Below, piece after piece: positions 50,073 through 58,628 of a stretch of DNA of 64,000 nt (its first letter is position 1; each line of letters starts with the position of its first letter). Both the position numbers and the translations under genes were made by a program. The stretch lies in the NCBI GenBank assembly GCA_964384215.1, contig CAYLLB010000014.1:1-64000 (forward strand). The letters are read 5' to 3'. The notes beneath the pieces are model-generated. The model saw nothing but the letters and a program-made list of their open reading frames with translations. It was not told the origin of the DNA and did not search any database. The DNA comes from JAJFUV01 sp964384215. GTDB lineage: Bacteria; Acidobacteriota; Terriglobia; Bryobacterales; Bryobacteraceae.

Positions 50073-50768
50073 CTAATCCAACCGGCGAATCACCGGCCCG
50101 CGCTCGCCCGGATCCTTCATGAGAGTAACGGCATACTTGCATCCGGCCAGAGTCCCGCGCATCACGGCAAGGCTCTGGTAGTGGTCCCTATAGCGAAACT
50201 TGCCGTTGCCGCCTTCCCACATTGGAAACACCTCGCAGGCTTTGATCCAGGCGTCGTAAACGGCCGTGATATCCAGGTACAGGTCGGGCCGGTAGTTAGC
50301 GGGGTCTTCCCAGTTCTCGGCGAAGAGTAGGCGCGAGGCGAAGTGCGCCGCGAGATCCCGCTTGATGGCGGTCAGCCCCGCATAGAAGATCGCGTCGCGC
50401 ACCACCAGGAACGTGTTCTGGTGGTCTTTGTGCCAGCTGCCCTGCCAGTGTGTGACGACGACGCGCGGGCGATGCTTGCGGATGAGATCGCAAACTTCGT
50501 AGGCGATACGATCGCCGCTGGGGATCTCCGCGTCGGGATAGGTCAGGAACTCGGTCACCGCGCCGATGGCCTTGGCGGCTTTGTTCATGGCCTCGCGCTG
50601 CATTTGGCCGTACTCGGCCGGCGTCACTGTGCGGGCGCCTTTTTCACCAAGCGACAGTGACACCAACACACCACTCCCACCGTTGTATATATGTTGCGCC
50701 ACGGCGGGGCCCATGCTGAAGATCGCGTCGCCCGGGTGTGCCGCAATGGCCATGATTCCTGTAGACAT
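50073..50768 (-). CDS. PIG-L family deacetylase
   Basis: A 231-aa zinc-dependent N-acetylglucosamine-type deacetylase (LmbE-like). The metal motif is AAHPGD near residue 9, a variant of the usual AHPDD in which Gly replaces the first Asp, which may alter catalysis. WHKDHQNTF supplies the later histidine. Substrates in the family are N-acetylglucosamine conjugates such as mycothiol or bacillithiol precursors and lipoglycans. It stands alone; ATG 50768 is chosen over an upstream in-frame start lacking support. Confidence 0.85.
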   Translation of the reverse strand: MSTGIMAIAAHPGDAIFSMGPAVAQHIYNGGSGVLVSLSLGEKGARTVTPAEYGQMQREAMNKAAKAIGAVTEFLTYPDAEIPSGDRIAYEVCDLIRKHRPRVVVTHWQGSWHKDHQNTFLVVRDAIFYAGLTAIKRDLAAHFASRLLFAENWEDPANYRPDLYLDITAVYDAWIKACEVFPMWEGGNGKFRYRDHYQSLAVMRGTLAGCKYAVTLMKDPGERGPVIRRLD

Positions 50769-50791
50769 GGCCAATACGTTATCACGTAACA

Positions 50792-50816
50792 AAGGCCGGG
50801 TAGTCGGCCCGGCCTT
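50792..50816. other. GC-rich hairpin between divergent genes
   Basis: AAGGCCGGG (50792-50800) pairs with CCCGGCCTT (50808-50816) over a seven-base loop. On the minus strand it is followed by TTTGTTA, the look of a terminator facing left into the PIG-L promoter region. There is no gene immediately to its right on that strand for it to terminate. Confidence 0.55.
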
Positions 50817-50912
50817 GAAGGGTTTCTATGATTGCAGGTGGTACGCCCGCGCGCTCGCTTCGGGCCTCCAAATTCCTCGTTCAGAACCGAAAACTCATCA
50901 CTTGGACTGCGG

Positions 50913-52235
50913 GTGATAGACCCTGTGAAGCTTGCCTGCTACATTTCCATTGTTCCAGTGTTCAACAAAGCCTACGCCAACTGGATATACCGCTGGGAAC
51001 GGCAACTCGCAAACCTGGATGGCAATCGCGTGATACGGCCGCTCGAGTGGGGCTTTGACTGGATCGCGCCGTTCCTGGAGGCGCACGGCTTCGGCTCCTA
51101 CCAGCCTACGCCGGAGCAGGCACAGGACAGCACAACGGCCGAGGCGGCCATGTTGCGCATCAACGGACTGCTGCTTGAGCACAGCGATGTTTTCTTCGGC
51201 TACGAGGTGCCCACCGACTTCCGGATTGAAGAGCGTTATCCGGAACTTTTCCCCACCAACGTGCGTCCGGAAACACTCGCCAAAGGCGCCGCGCTCAAGC
51301 GGCAAGCTGCCGAGGGCAAGCTCAAGAGAGCGCAGTTCCTGCGTTTCACTTCGCCCGAACGAACGCCCTACGCGGAAAATAACCTTGTAAACGCCCGCTG
51401 GTATCCGGCGCCGGGGCACAAGGACGCCAAGCGGCCCAAGCAGGCCATCGTGGTGATACCGCAGTGGAATGCCGACGCCTTCAGCCACAACGCCCTGTGT
51501 CCCATCTTCAATAAGTTCGGCGTCTCAGCCCTGCGGCTCTCCATGCCGTACCACGACATCCGCCGCCCCGGTGAATTGCAGCGCTCTGACTACGTCATGA
51601 GCGCCAACATTGGCCGCACGATGCCGGCCTGCCGCCAGGCGGTGGTCGATATTCGGTGTTGTCTGGACTGACTGGAACAGCGGGGCTACGAGCACTTGGG
51701 TGTGCTCGGCACCAGCCTTGGCTCCTGCTATGCGTGGATGGCGTCCACGCATGATCCCCGGCCGCGCGTGAACGTTTTCAACCACGTCTCGACGTTGTTT
51801 GGCGATGTGGCCTGGACCGGCCAGAGCACGCTCCACATTCGCGCTGGCCTGGAGGCCGCCGGCCTGACCCACGAGCGGATGCGCAAGCTATGGGCGGCCA
51901 TCAGTCCGTGCAGTTACTATCACAAGATTGCGAGCCAAGAGGCGTATGGGTGCCAGAAACGCGTCCTAATCAACTACGCGCTGTATGATCTGACTTTCCC
52001 ACTCGAGTACTCCTTAGAAGTGGTCAACTCCCTCAAGGAACTCGGCCTCGATCTCGAAGTGCACGCGCTGCCCTGGGGCCACTACACCACCGGCGAGACT
52101 CCGTTCCAGTACATCGATGGCTGGTTGATGAGTTCGTTTGTCTACCGGGCTTTCAAGGCGCTACCTGAGGGGAAGGTGGGACTCGATGCCACGGCCATCC
52201 CCGCCAATGCGGAGGAGGAGGCACTCACACGCTAG
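50913..52235 (+). pseudogene. Alpha/beta hydrolase gene interrupted by an in-frame TGA
   Basis: Two segments in the same frame are separated only by TGA at 51669-51671. The upstream part (to CCLD) contains IVVIPQWNADAFSHN and LRLSMPYHD. The downstream part opens LEQRGYEHLGVLGTSLGSCYAWM, holding the nucleophile motif GTSLGS, and later has the acid/histidine region LPWGHYTTGE. Related hydrolases have Trp at the stop position (LDWLEQRGY), so one TGG-to-TGA change explains the break. Neither half can form the whole fold. The start is unclear: GTG 50913, GTG 50925 or TTG 50832 are all in frame. The size matches the ABHD18-like class, tentatively. Confidence 0.8.
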
Positions 52236-52369
52236 TCCAGGCGGTCCAGGCCAAGTCGGAGCAGCTTTGCCGGGTGTCTCGCCGAATTCGAGGCCGGGCA
52301 CGTCAGCACTGACTACCATGGCATTGAGATCGAGCAGTGAGGGTAAGTCTGTTGGTCTTTGAAAAGGAG

Positions 52370-52446
52370 TGGTACGCCCGCGCAGATTCGAACTGCGGAC
52401 CTCTTGCTCCGGAGGCAAGCGCTCTATCCAGCTGAGCTACGGGCGC
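52370..52446 (-). tRNA. tRNA-Arg (anticodon CCG)
   Basis: A full cloverleaf is readable on the minus strand. The acceptor GCGCCCG pairs with CGGGCGT. The D-stem is GCTC/GAGC. The anticodon stem CTTGC/GCAAG encloses loop CTCCGGA with anticodon CCG. The T-stem CGCAG/CTGCG carries loop TTCGAAT. The 3' CCA is encoded. It reads the codon CGG, useful in this GC-rich genome. It is the only tRNA in the window. Confidence 0.97.
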
Positions 52447-52492
52447 AACTAATACGTTTGTACGGGAAGCGTGGCGAGGAAGGGAAGCGCGC

Positions 52493-53080
52493 CTATGTGG
52501 TTTTCTTTTTCGCCGCAGTTTTTCGCACTGCGCCGGACCTCTTTGCAGCAGGTGTCGCGCCCTGGTTGAGCAGCGGCCCAATGATGCCGCGCAGCACTTT
52601 CTCTTCGTCTTTGAAAAACTCGTCGTCCTCTCCGCCGCGGAGCGCGCGCACAATGCCTTTGCGGTCGATGACCATCACTTGCGGCACGAGCAAGCGGATT
52701 TGTGGGGGGTGCTCCATGAATGCTACTGCCGCGTTGTACTCGCTGTAACCCACGGGGTAGGAAGCGCCGGTTTCGGCCACGAATCCCGGCAAGCCCAATT
52801 TCGGCATGAGATCGATGGCTACGCCGATACACTGCAACCCCTTCGGGCCCCACTCATTCTGCAGTTTCGTCAGCACCTTGGAGGCCGCTTTGCAGTGGGG
52901 ACATGTGGTGAGGAGAAACTCGATGGCGACCACCTTGCCTCGCATGTGGCTCAGCAGAATCTGGCTGTCGTCGACCATGCGGATGGAGAACTCAGGCGCC
53001 GGACGCGGAATATTACCGGCCTGAGCCAGCGGAAACACGGTTGCCAAGGGCAATAGGGCGGTAAGAAAGCGGCGAGTCAC
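52493..53080 (-). CDS. Exported thioredoxin-fold (TlpA/redoxin-like) protein
   Basis: A 195-aa protein with a Sec signal (MTRRFLTALLPLATVFPLAQA). The thioredoxin-like active site CPHC is at Cys60-Cys63 in IEFLLTTCPHCKAASKVL, and a cis-Pro-like segment is in RLLVPQVMVIDRKG. Proteins of this type reduce or oxidise cysteines in exported partners such as cytochrome c maturation factors. The C-terminus ends in a Lys/Arg/Ala-rich tail (KRSGAVRKTAAKKKTT) that is unusual. It sits 23 bases after the HExxH protein gene on the same strand. Confidence 0.88.
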   Translation of the reverse strand: MTRRFLTALLPLATVFPLAQAGNIPRPAPEFSIRMVDDSQILLSHMRGKVVAIEFLLTTCPHCKAASKVLTKLQNEWGPKGLQCIGVAIDLMPKLGLPGFVAETGASYPVGYSEYNAAVAFMEHPPQIRLLVPQVMVIDRKGIVRALRGGEDDEFFKDEEKVLRGIIGPLLNQGATPAAKRSGAVRKTAAKKKTT

Positions 53081-53103
53081 AGGTCCTCCTTATGCAAATC
53101 AGT

Positions 53104-54348
53104 TTACCGCAGGGCGACGGCTTCCTCGGCCGATTGCATGCCTTCCAGTGATGAGACGCGCGAATCCGACAAACGTAACACGAAATAGCCGTCATCGCCG
53201 CGGCCTGCCAGCACGGCAGGAGTTTCAGAACTGATTTCCATCTTCTTCCACTTCTTTTTCAGGATGTGCGCGTAGGAAGCCATGAAGCGCCTGGCGGCCT
53301 CCGCGCTGTCCCAATCGGAGGCGTAGGAGAGTACCGTGCCGCTACGGTCCTTGCGCTCCCAGAGCCGGTAAGCGCCTCCCCGCCAGTGCGCGGCGAGTTC
53401 CGGCGCCTCCGCTTGCATCCCGAATTGCCGCAGCAGGATCCGGTGATCCAGTTCTCCGAAAGTGCCTTCGGTGAGCATCTTGCATTCCTTCGCGCGAGGG
53501 GGCTTCGGTACTGGGGGCGCCGTGGGCTCCAGGTGCGAAAAGTACTTGTCCGGATGCAGGATCTGCTGTGCGGAGGACGGTGGGCGGCTGAAGACTTCGC
53601 TGAATCCCTCCTGGCCCAGTTTCTCTAAAACGGCGTGCTGGAACAACAGGCCATAGGTGTAAGGGAACAGCATGGTCTCCCGTATGTACAGCGGCGCCGC
53701 GTCGAAGACGGGGAACTGGCCGGCGGAAAGTTCCTCCGTGCGGCGAACCACGTCGACCATCCCTTGGGACCCTTTGAGCGACTGCCCCATCTGCCGCGCC
53801 ATGTATTCCGACATGAGCCACGCGGCCTGGCCTTCCATTACGGCCATGCGCGCCAGAGAACTGTCGTCGTTCGTACTGCCTTTGCGGATGTACTTCTCCA
53901 GGCGAAAATGTTGGTCGGCCAGCGCGTGCGCCAGTTCGTGCACCAGCGCCACCCGCTGCAAATCTCCTGGCGCCGATTCCAGCACGAACAGCTTCTTCTT
54001 CCGGAAATCGTAAAATGCGGCTGCCTGCTCCGTGAATAGGTCGATCGTGTTGCTGGCCAGATCGTAATCCTGAGGGACAAAGCCGAACTTCTTCAGCACC
54101 AACTCTTCGGCGCGGATCTCTTCGGGCGACATCTCTTCCTTTAGACGGTCCCTCAGGAACTTGTTCACCTCCGGCTTCGTGATGGGCGCATACTCCACCT
54201 TCTTGAGGAACTTCAGGCCGGTGATACGGGTCAGTTCGGCCGTGATCTCGTTGATCTGCCCGAACAGGGCGTTGTTCTGATCGTTTTGCGCGCTCGCGGG
54301 TGCAAGTGTCGCGGCCAGGGCCATTAGGGGAATCAGGAAGCGTGACAT
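53104..54348 (-). CDS. Secreted HExxH zinc metallopeptidase-like protein
   Basis: A 414-aa exported protein (signal MSRFLIPLMALAATLAPASA). The motif HELAH (137-141) in ALVHELAHALADQHF, followed by Glu172 in MAVMEGQAAWL, gives a gluzincin-like zinc site. I do not recognise a named peptidase family; proteins with this layout are widespread in acidobacteria. A Lys-rich stretch is near residue 365. It is probably co-transcribed with the thioredoxin-like gene downstream, which may keep its cysteine-poor partner proteins folded; that link is weak. Confidence 0.7.
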   Translation of the reverse strand: MSRFLIPLMALAATLAPASAQNDQNNALFGQINEITAELTRITGLKFLKKVEYAPITKPEVNKFLRDRLKEEMSPEEIRAEELVLKKFGFVPQDYDLASNTIDLFTEQAAAFYDFRKKKLFVLESAPGDLQRVALVHELAHALADQHFRLEKYIRKGSTNDDSSLARMAVMEGQAAWLMSEYMARQMGQSLKGSQGMVDVVRRTEELSAGQFPVFDAAPLYIRETMLFPYTYGLLFQHAVLEKLGQEGFSEVFSRPPSSAQQILHPDKYFSHLEPTAPPVPKPPRAKECKMLTEGTFGELDHRILLRQFGMQAEAPELAAHWRGGAYRLWERKDRSGTVLSYASDWDSAEAARRFMASYAHILKKKWKKMEISSETPAVLAGRGDDGYFVLRLSDSRVSSLEGMQSAEEAVALR

Positions 54349-54377
54349 GAGTGCCTAAACCTTAACGATAACTGCGC

Positions 54378-54383
54378 TACAAT
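54378..54383 (+). promoter_or_regulatory. Candidate -10 element for the 43-aa basic ORF
   Basis: TACAAT matches the -10 consensus at five of six positions and lies 39 bases before the TTG start at 54423. No convincing -35 is seen 16-18 bases upstream, so this is tentative. Confidence 0.3.
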
Positions 54384-54422
54384 GTTACTTTCCACTCTAG
54401 GAAGAGACTGAGGAGATCCATT

Positions 54423-54554
54423 TTGGCCGACGAGAAAATTTACAAAGCGGAATATGTGGGTAGCGGGACATTCATCATTTCCAAGCCGAAGCGCAACCGC
54501 CGCAAGGCAAGGCAGGCGCGTGTCCGCTGCCCGCAGCGCGGCGCCCGCAAGTAG
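54423..54554 (+). CDS. Small very basic protein (43 aa), hypothetical
   Basis: A 43-aa ORF starting at TTG. Upstream is GAGGAG eight bases away, a strong ribosome site, and TACAAT at 54378. The product begins LADEKIYKAEYVGSGTFI and ends with a dense Arg/Lys tail (KPKRNRRKARQ, RVRCPQRGARK). The charge suggests binding to nucleic acid or ribosome, but no family is recognised. It lies between the HExxH gene and the convergent kdpE, where nothing else explains the sequence. Its short length and non-ATG start make it easy to miss. Confidence 0.5.
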   Translation: MADEKIYKAEYVGSGTFIISKPKRNRRKARQARVRCPQRGARK

Positions 54555-54572
54555 CCCCATCGTCAGCAGCAA

Positions 54573-54595
54573 GCCGCCATCGTTCCGGTGGCGGC
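54573..54595. terminator. Hairpin between the 43-aa ORF and kdpE
   Basis: GCCGCCA (54573-54579) pairs with TGGCGGC (54589-54595) over a nine-base loop. It lies between two convergent genes, five bases before the kdpE end. No T-run follows, so its termination strength is uncertain. Confidence 0.5.
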
Positions 54596-54599
54596 CCCA

Positions 54600-55301
54600 T
54601 CACTCGGCCAAGAGGCGGTAGCCGACGCCTGGTTCGGTCAGAAGGCGGCGAGGGCGCGCCGGTTCCGATTCCAACTTGCGACGCAATTGGGCCATGTATA
54701 CGCGCAGGTACTGAGCCTCTTCGGTGTGATTGGGACCCCAGACTTCCGACAATAATTGACGCTGGGTGAGTACTTTGCCTGCATGACGGATCAACGTCTG
54801 CAGCAGCCGGTACTCAATGGGCGTCAAGTGTACTTCCTTCCCTTGCACGAGAACCAGGCGCTTGTCCAGGTCCACTTCGATCTCTCCCGTGCGAAACACT
54901 GTCCCGGTCGCCTGGTCTCCGGCCGGTGCGGAGCGCCGCAACGCGGCACGGATGCGAGCCAACAGTTCGCCTACCGCAAACGGTTTGCTAACGTAGTCAT
55001 CCGCCCCTTCGTCGAGCGCCTGGATCTTATCCTTCTCCTGTCCGCGAGCGGAGAGAACCACGATGGGCACCCGGCTCCATCCCCTGATGTTCCGGATTAC
55101 TTCCAATCCATCACGGTCGGGCAAACCAAGATCGAGCAGCACTAGATCCGGCTGTCTTGCTGCGGTCTGCGCGAGCCCCTCTTGCGCTGTCAGGGCTTCG
55201 TGGTACCGGTACTGCTCTGCTATCAGCGCGGCACGGAGGAACCGGCGGATCTGCGCGTCATCCTCGATCACCAGAATTTCGGGCCGAACCGGGTCGCTCA
55301 T
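54600..55301 (-). CDS. kdpE: Response regulator KdpE
   Basis: A 233-aa OmpR-type regulator. The receiver domain (about 1-125) has the acidic EDD pocket, the phosphoacceptor Asp in LVLLDLGLPDRDG, and the lysine in DDYVSKPF. The winged-helix DNA-binding domain (about 135-233) ends RRLLTEPGVGYRLL. It activates kdp transcription under low potassium or osmotic stress. Its start overlaps kdpD by four bases, so it is the last gene of the kdp operon. Confidence 0.95.
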   Translation of the reverse strand: MSDPVRPEILVIEDDAQIRRFLRAALIAEQYRYHEALTAQEGLAQTAARQPDLVLLDLGLPDRDGLEVIRNIRGWSRVPIVVLSARGQEKDKIQALDEGADDYVSKPFAVGELLARIRAALRRSAPAGDQATGTVFRTGEIEVDLDKRLVLVQGKEVHLTPIEYRLLQTLIRHAGKVLTQRQLLSEVWGPNHTEEAQYLRVYMAQLRRKLESEPARPRRLLTEPGVGYRLLAE

Positions 55302-57994
55302 TGCGCCTCCGCTTCAAGGGCCGGGTCCGCCGCCGGCGGTGTGCCGCCAATGGGGATGCGCAGCCGCATGACAGCTCCGCCGCCCTCTCGATTTGCGGCT
55401 TCGATGGTGCCTGCGTGCGCCGTCACGATTGCCTGGCAAATCGCCAGCCCAAGTCCCGCTCCGCGGACGCCTTCGGCCTTACCACGATAGAACTTCTCGA
55501 AGACACGGGTTTGTTCACCTTCGGCGAAACCTGGTCCGCGGTCCATCACCTCGACCACGACTTCGGCTCGTTCCGGACGGGCCTCGATCTCGATGGGAGA
55601 GCCCGCAGGTGTGTACTTCGCCGCGTTTTCCAGAAGATTGATGAACACCTGTTCGAGCAGTACGTCATCCACGGCGACCAAGGGCAAGTCCGCGGGCAGC
55701 CGTGTTTCAACCGGCCGGCCGCGAAACGAGCGCTCCACGCGGTTCAGGGCCGCTCCGATTATTTCCTCCAGCGGATGCCACTCGCGCCGCACTTCCACCG
55801 AGCCGGATTCCAGTCGCGTCATTTCCAGCAGGTTGTTGACCAGGCAGTTCAGGCGCTCTGCCTCGTCGGCTATGCTCTCCAGCAAGTCTTGCCGCGTGGC
55901 CGCGTCGAGGTGCTCGCCTTGAGATAACAGACTCGTCGCGGCGCCCGTGATGGAGGCCATCGGCGTGCGCAGATCGTGTGATACCGCGCTCAACAGGCTG
56001 CTACGCATCTGCTCGGTCTTGATGCGAACTTCAGCCTCGCGAGCCTTGGCGGCCGCCGCCGCCCGCTCCATGGCCGCGGCGGTTTGGCTGGCGAAGATCT
56101 CCAACAAGTAACGCTGTTCCGGGGAGGCCGCGATCTTCTCTGTGCCGTCGAGCACCGCCATGACCCCCACCACCCGCTGGGATACCTTCAGCGGTACGTA
56201 GAGTGCCGACGCGCCCGGAAGTGTGTCCATCCCCCGGCCGGCGCTCTGGCCATGATCGAACACCCATTGTGCGATGGCTTCCTCGCTCATCGGGATTGGA
56301 AGCCGGTCCGTCGTGCGGCGCCTGAACGAGATGCGGCCGTCCTCGGGAAGGAAGATGACCACCTCGGCGCCGAAGACTTCCTTCGTGATTCCGGTCGCGA
56401 TGCGGGCTGCTTCAAAGGCCCGGGACTCGCCCGACAACTCCTTGGTGAGCCGGTAGAGTGCCTGTGTACGCGCCGCGCGATCCGTTGCATATTCGGTTTG
56501 CAGGCGAATCCGTACCGTCAGGCTGGCGACGATCATGCTTACCGTCAACATTCCCGCGAACGTCACCAGGTACTCGTAGTCGGAAACCACGAAAGTGAGG
56601 TACGGGGGAATACAGAAGAAATCGAACGCCGCCACACTCAGCACCGATGAGAAGAACGCCACCCGCCGGCTGGTTCGCATGGCCACGGCCACGACGCCGA
56701 GCAGATAGATCATGACCAGATTGGTGGGCGTGAGGATGGAGCGCAACGCGGTCGAGAATGCCGTGCAAAGCGCCACAATCGCGGCGGCAAGGGCATACTC
56801 TTTCCATCCGGGGGATTGTCCCCGCGTCGCGCCCAAAGCCATCAATGGTGCGCTCACGTCGCCGCTTATGGCGTAAATCTCGATGTCGCCGCTGCCTTCG
56901 ATCAACTTGTCGAGAATAGAGCCGTGCAGGATGCGCTTCCACAACGGCCCGGCCTGCTTGCCGATGACGATCTTCGAGACGTTCTTTGCGCGGGCGTAAC
57001 GCAGCACCGCTTCAGCCACCTGGGACCCTTGGAGCGTCACGGTCTCAGCGCCTAATTGCTCGGCCAGCCGCAGGGCAGCCAGTACCCGGTCCCGCACTTC
57101 CTGGGGCAGGGAGGCATAATCCGGCGTTTCAACGAAAGCTACGATCCATTCGGCGTCGAGACGGTCCGCCATGCGCTTAGTGGCGCGGATGAGCCGGGCG
57201 GAATAGGGACTTGGCCCGATGCAGACGATCAGACGCTCCGTGACAGGCCAGGTGGGCTGAATCGCGTGGCTGTGCCGGTAATCGCGCATCTGTGCGTCAA
57301 CCCGGTCCGCCGTGCGGCGCAGGGCCATTTCGCGAAGCGCAATCAGGTTCCCCTGGCGGAAGAAGTTCTGCATGGCGCGTTGCGCCTGATCCGGAATGTA
57401 GACCTTACCCTCCTCCATCCGGTGCAGCAATTCGTTCACGGGCAGGTCGACCAGTTCGATTTCGTCAGCCTGGTCGAGCACAGAATCGGGGATTGTCTCG
57501 CGGACCACCACGCTGGTGATTTGCGTGACCACGTCGTTGAGGCTGTCGAGGTGCTGGACGTTCAACGTCGTGTAGACGTCGATTCCTGCGTCGACCAGCT
57601 CCAGCACATCTTGCCAGCGCTTGACGTGGCGCGAACCCGGCGCGTTGGTGTGTGCCAGTTCGTCCACCAACAGGAGCGCTGGCCTTCTGGCGAGTGCCGC
57701 GTCCAGGTCGAATTCCTCCAGAAGTGTGTTGCGATAGGCCGTCTGGCGCCGCGGCAGGAGTTCCAAACCTTCGAGCAAAACTTCCGTTTCCTTGCGTCCG
57801 TGGGTCGCGACATAGCCGGCCACCACGTCGACGCCGGCTTTCTTCCTCAATCTCGCGTCCTCCAGCATCGCATAGGTCTTGCCCACGCCGGGCGCGGAAC
57901 CGAAGAACACCTTCAGCCGCCCTCGCGTTCGCTTGTGGTCTTCTTCCTTGACGCGAGCCAGTAGTTCGTCGGGATTCGGGCGCTCAGGAACCAT
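55298..57994 (-). CDS. kdpD: Sensor histidine kinase KdpD
   Basis: An 898-aa potassium sensor with the full KdpD architecture. The N-terminal KdpD domain has Walker A GSAPGVGKT (32-40). A Usp-like domain follows (RLIVCIGPSPYSARLIR), then four membrane spans (about 400-495), a GAF domain, HisKA with AVSHDLRTPM (His near 670), and HATPase motifs LLENAAKYT, DRGPGF and GAGLGLAI. It phosphorylates KdpE. It begins one base after the kdpC stop, so structural and regulatory genes are one unit. Confidence 0.96.
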   Translation of the reverse strand: MVPERPNPDELLARVKEEDHKRTRGRLKVFFGSAPGVGKTYAMLEDARLRKKAGVDVVAGYVATHGRKETEVLLEGLELLPRRQTAYRNTLLEEFDLDAALARRPALLLVDELAHTNAPGSRHVKRWQDVLELVDAGIDVYTTLNVQHLDSLNDVVTQITSVVVRETIPDSVLDQADEIELVDLPVNELLHRMEEGKVYIPDQAQRAMQNFFRQGNLIALREMALRRTADRVDAQMRDYRHSHAIQPTWPVTERLIVCIGPSPYSARLIRATKRMADRLDAEWIVAFVETPDYASLPQEVRDRVLAALRLAEQLGAETVTLQGSQVAEAVLRYARAKNVSKIVIGKQAGPLWKRILHGSILDKLIEGSGDIEIYAISGDVSAPLMALGATRGQSPGWKEYALAAAIVALCTAFSTALRSILTPTNLVMIYLLGVVAVAMRTSRRVAFFSSVLSVAAFDFFCIPPYLTFVVSDYEYLVTFAGMLTVSMIVASLTVRIRLQTEYATDRAARTQALYRLTKELSGESRAFEAARIATGITKEVFGAEVVIFLPEDGRISFRRRTTDRLPIPMSEEAIAQWVFDHGQSAGRGMDTLPGASALYVPLKVSQRVVGVMAVLDGTEKIAASPEQRYLLEIFASQTAAAMERAAAAAKAREAEVRIKTEQMRSSLLSAVSHDLRTPMASITGAATSLLSQGEHLDAATRQDLLESIADEAERLNCLVNNLLEMTRLESGSVEVRREWHPLEEIIGAALNRVERSFRGRPVETRLPADLPLVAVDDVLLEQVFINLLENAAKYTPAGSPIEIEARPERAEVVVEVMDRGPGFAEGEQTRVFEKFYRGKAEGVRGAGLGLAICQAIVTAHAGTIEAANREGGGAVMRLRIPIGGTPPAADPALEAEAQ

Positions 57995-57995
57995 G

Positions 57996-58628
57996 CTAGA
58001 AGCTCTTCGACTCTCCCAGGCTTCCCGCTGCCGTTCCAGTCATCAGATTAGCAGCTTGTGGCATTAGCCGATCCAAAGCTTGATTCAAACGAAAAACGTT
58101 CACCCTGGGTTCTCCCAGGAAGCCCCATTGCCGCTCTTCGGTGCATTGCTCGATCAGGTGGTGCACCACGCGTGGATCCAGACCCCGCGTCCGCGCCACG
58201 CGCGCCGCCTGATACGCGGCGCCGGCTGGAGAAATGTGCGGGTCCAGGCCGCTCGCGGAGGCGGTCACCAGGTCGATCGGAATGGGCAGCCGGTTTTCGG
58301 GGTCCGCTTTCTGCAGCGCCTTGCGCCGGGCGTCCACCGCTTTCTTCAAATCCGGATTGAACGGCCCGAAATTCGATCCTATCGACGAGGCAGCGTTGTA
58401 TGGCCCCGGGGTGGTGGCCGAACGACGCGGCCAGAAGTACTTCGGATCCTCCGTCCAGCGCCCGATCAAGGCCGACCCGTCGATCCGGCCGCCTTTGTAT
58501 ACCAGACTCCCATTCGCCTGCCAGGGGAACAACGATTGCGCAATGCCGGTCATCGCCAGCGGGTAAAGCAGTCCCGTCAGCAAGGTGAACAGCAGCAGCA
58601 TGCCCGCGGCGGTCCGTATGGTCGTCAC
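57996..58628 (-). CDS. kdpC: Potassium-transporting ATPase subunit KdpC
   Basis: A 210-aa single-span subunit that stabilises the KdpFABC complex. One N-terminal span (MLLLFTLLTGLLYPLAMTGIAQ) precedes a periplasmic domain with the family motif GSALIGRWTEDPKYFWPRRSAT and the C-terminal DPHISPAGAAYQAARVA. I choose GTG 58628, which overlaps the kdpB stop as GTGA and has GGAGG five bases upstream. An ATG at 58640 lies inside that ribosome site. It runs into kdpD with a one-base gap. Confidence 0.93.
   Translation of the reverse strand: MTTIRTAAGMLLLFTLLTGLLYPLAMTGIAQSLFPWQANGSLVYKGGRIDGSALIGRWTEDPKYFWPRRSATTPGPYNAASSIGSNFGPFNPDLKKAVDARRKALQKADPENRLPIPIDLVTASASGLDPHISPAGAAYQAARVARTRGLDPRVVHHLIEQCTEERQWGFLGEPRVNVFRLNQALDRLMPQAANLMTGTAAGSLGESKSF

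Noticed and set aside
51669..51707. Selenocysteine insertion at the TGA of the hydrolase gene
   Set aside because: Family sequence predicts Trp, not Cys, at that position. The downstream stem is short, and no selenocysteine machinery is seen in the window. Kept only as a check within the finding.
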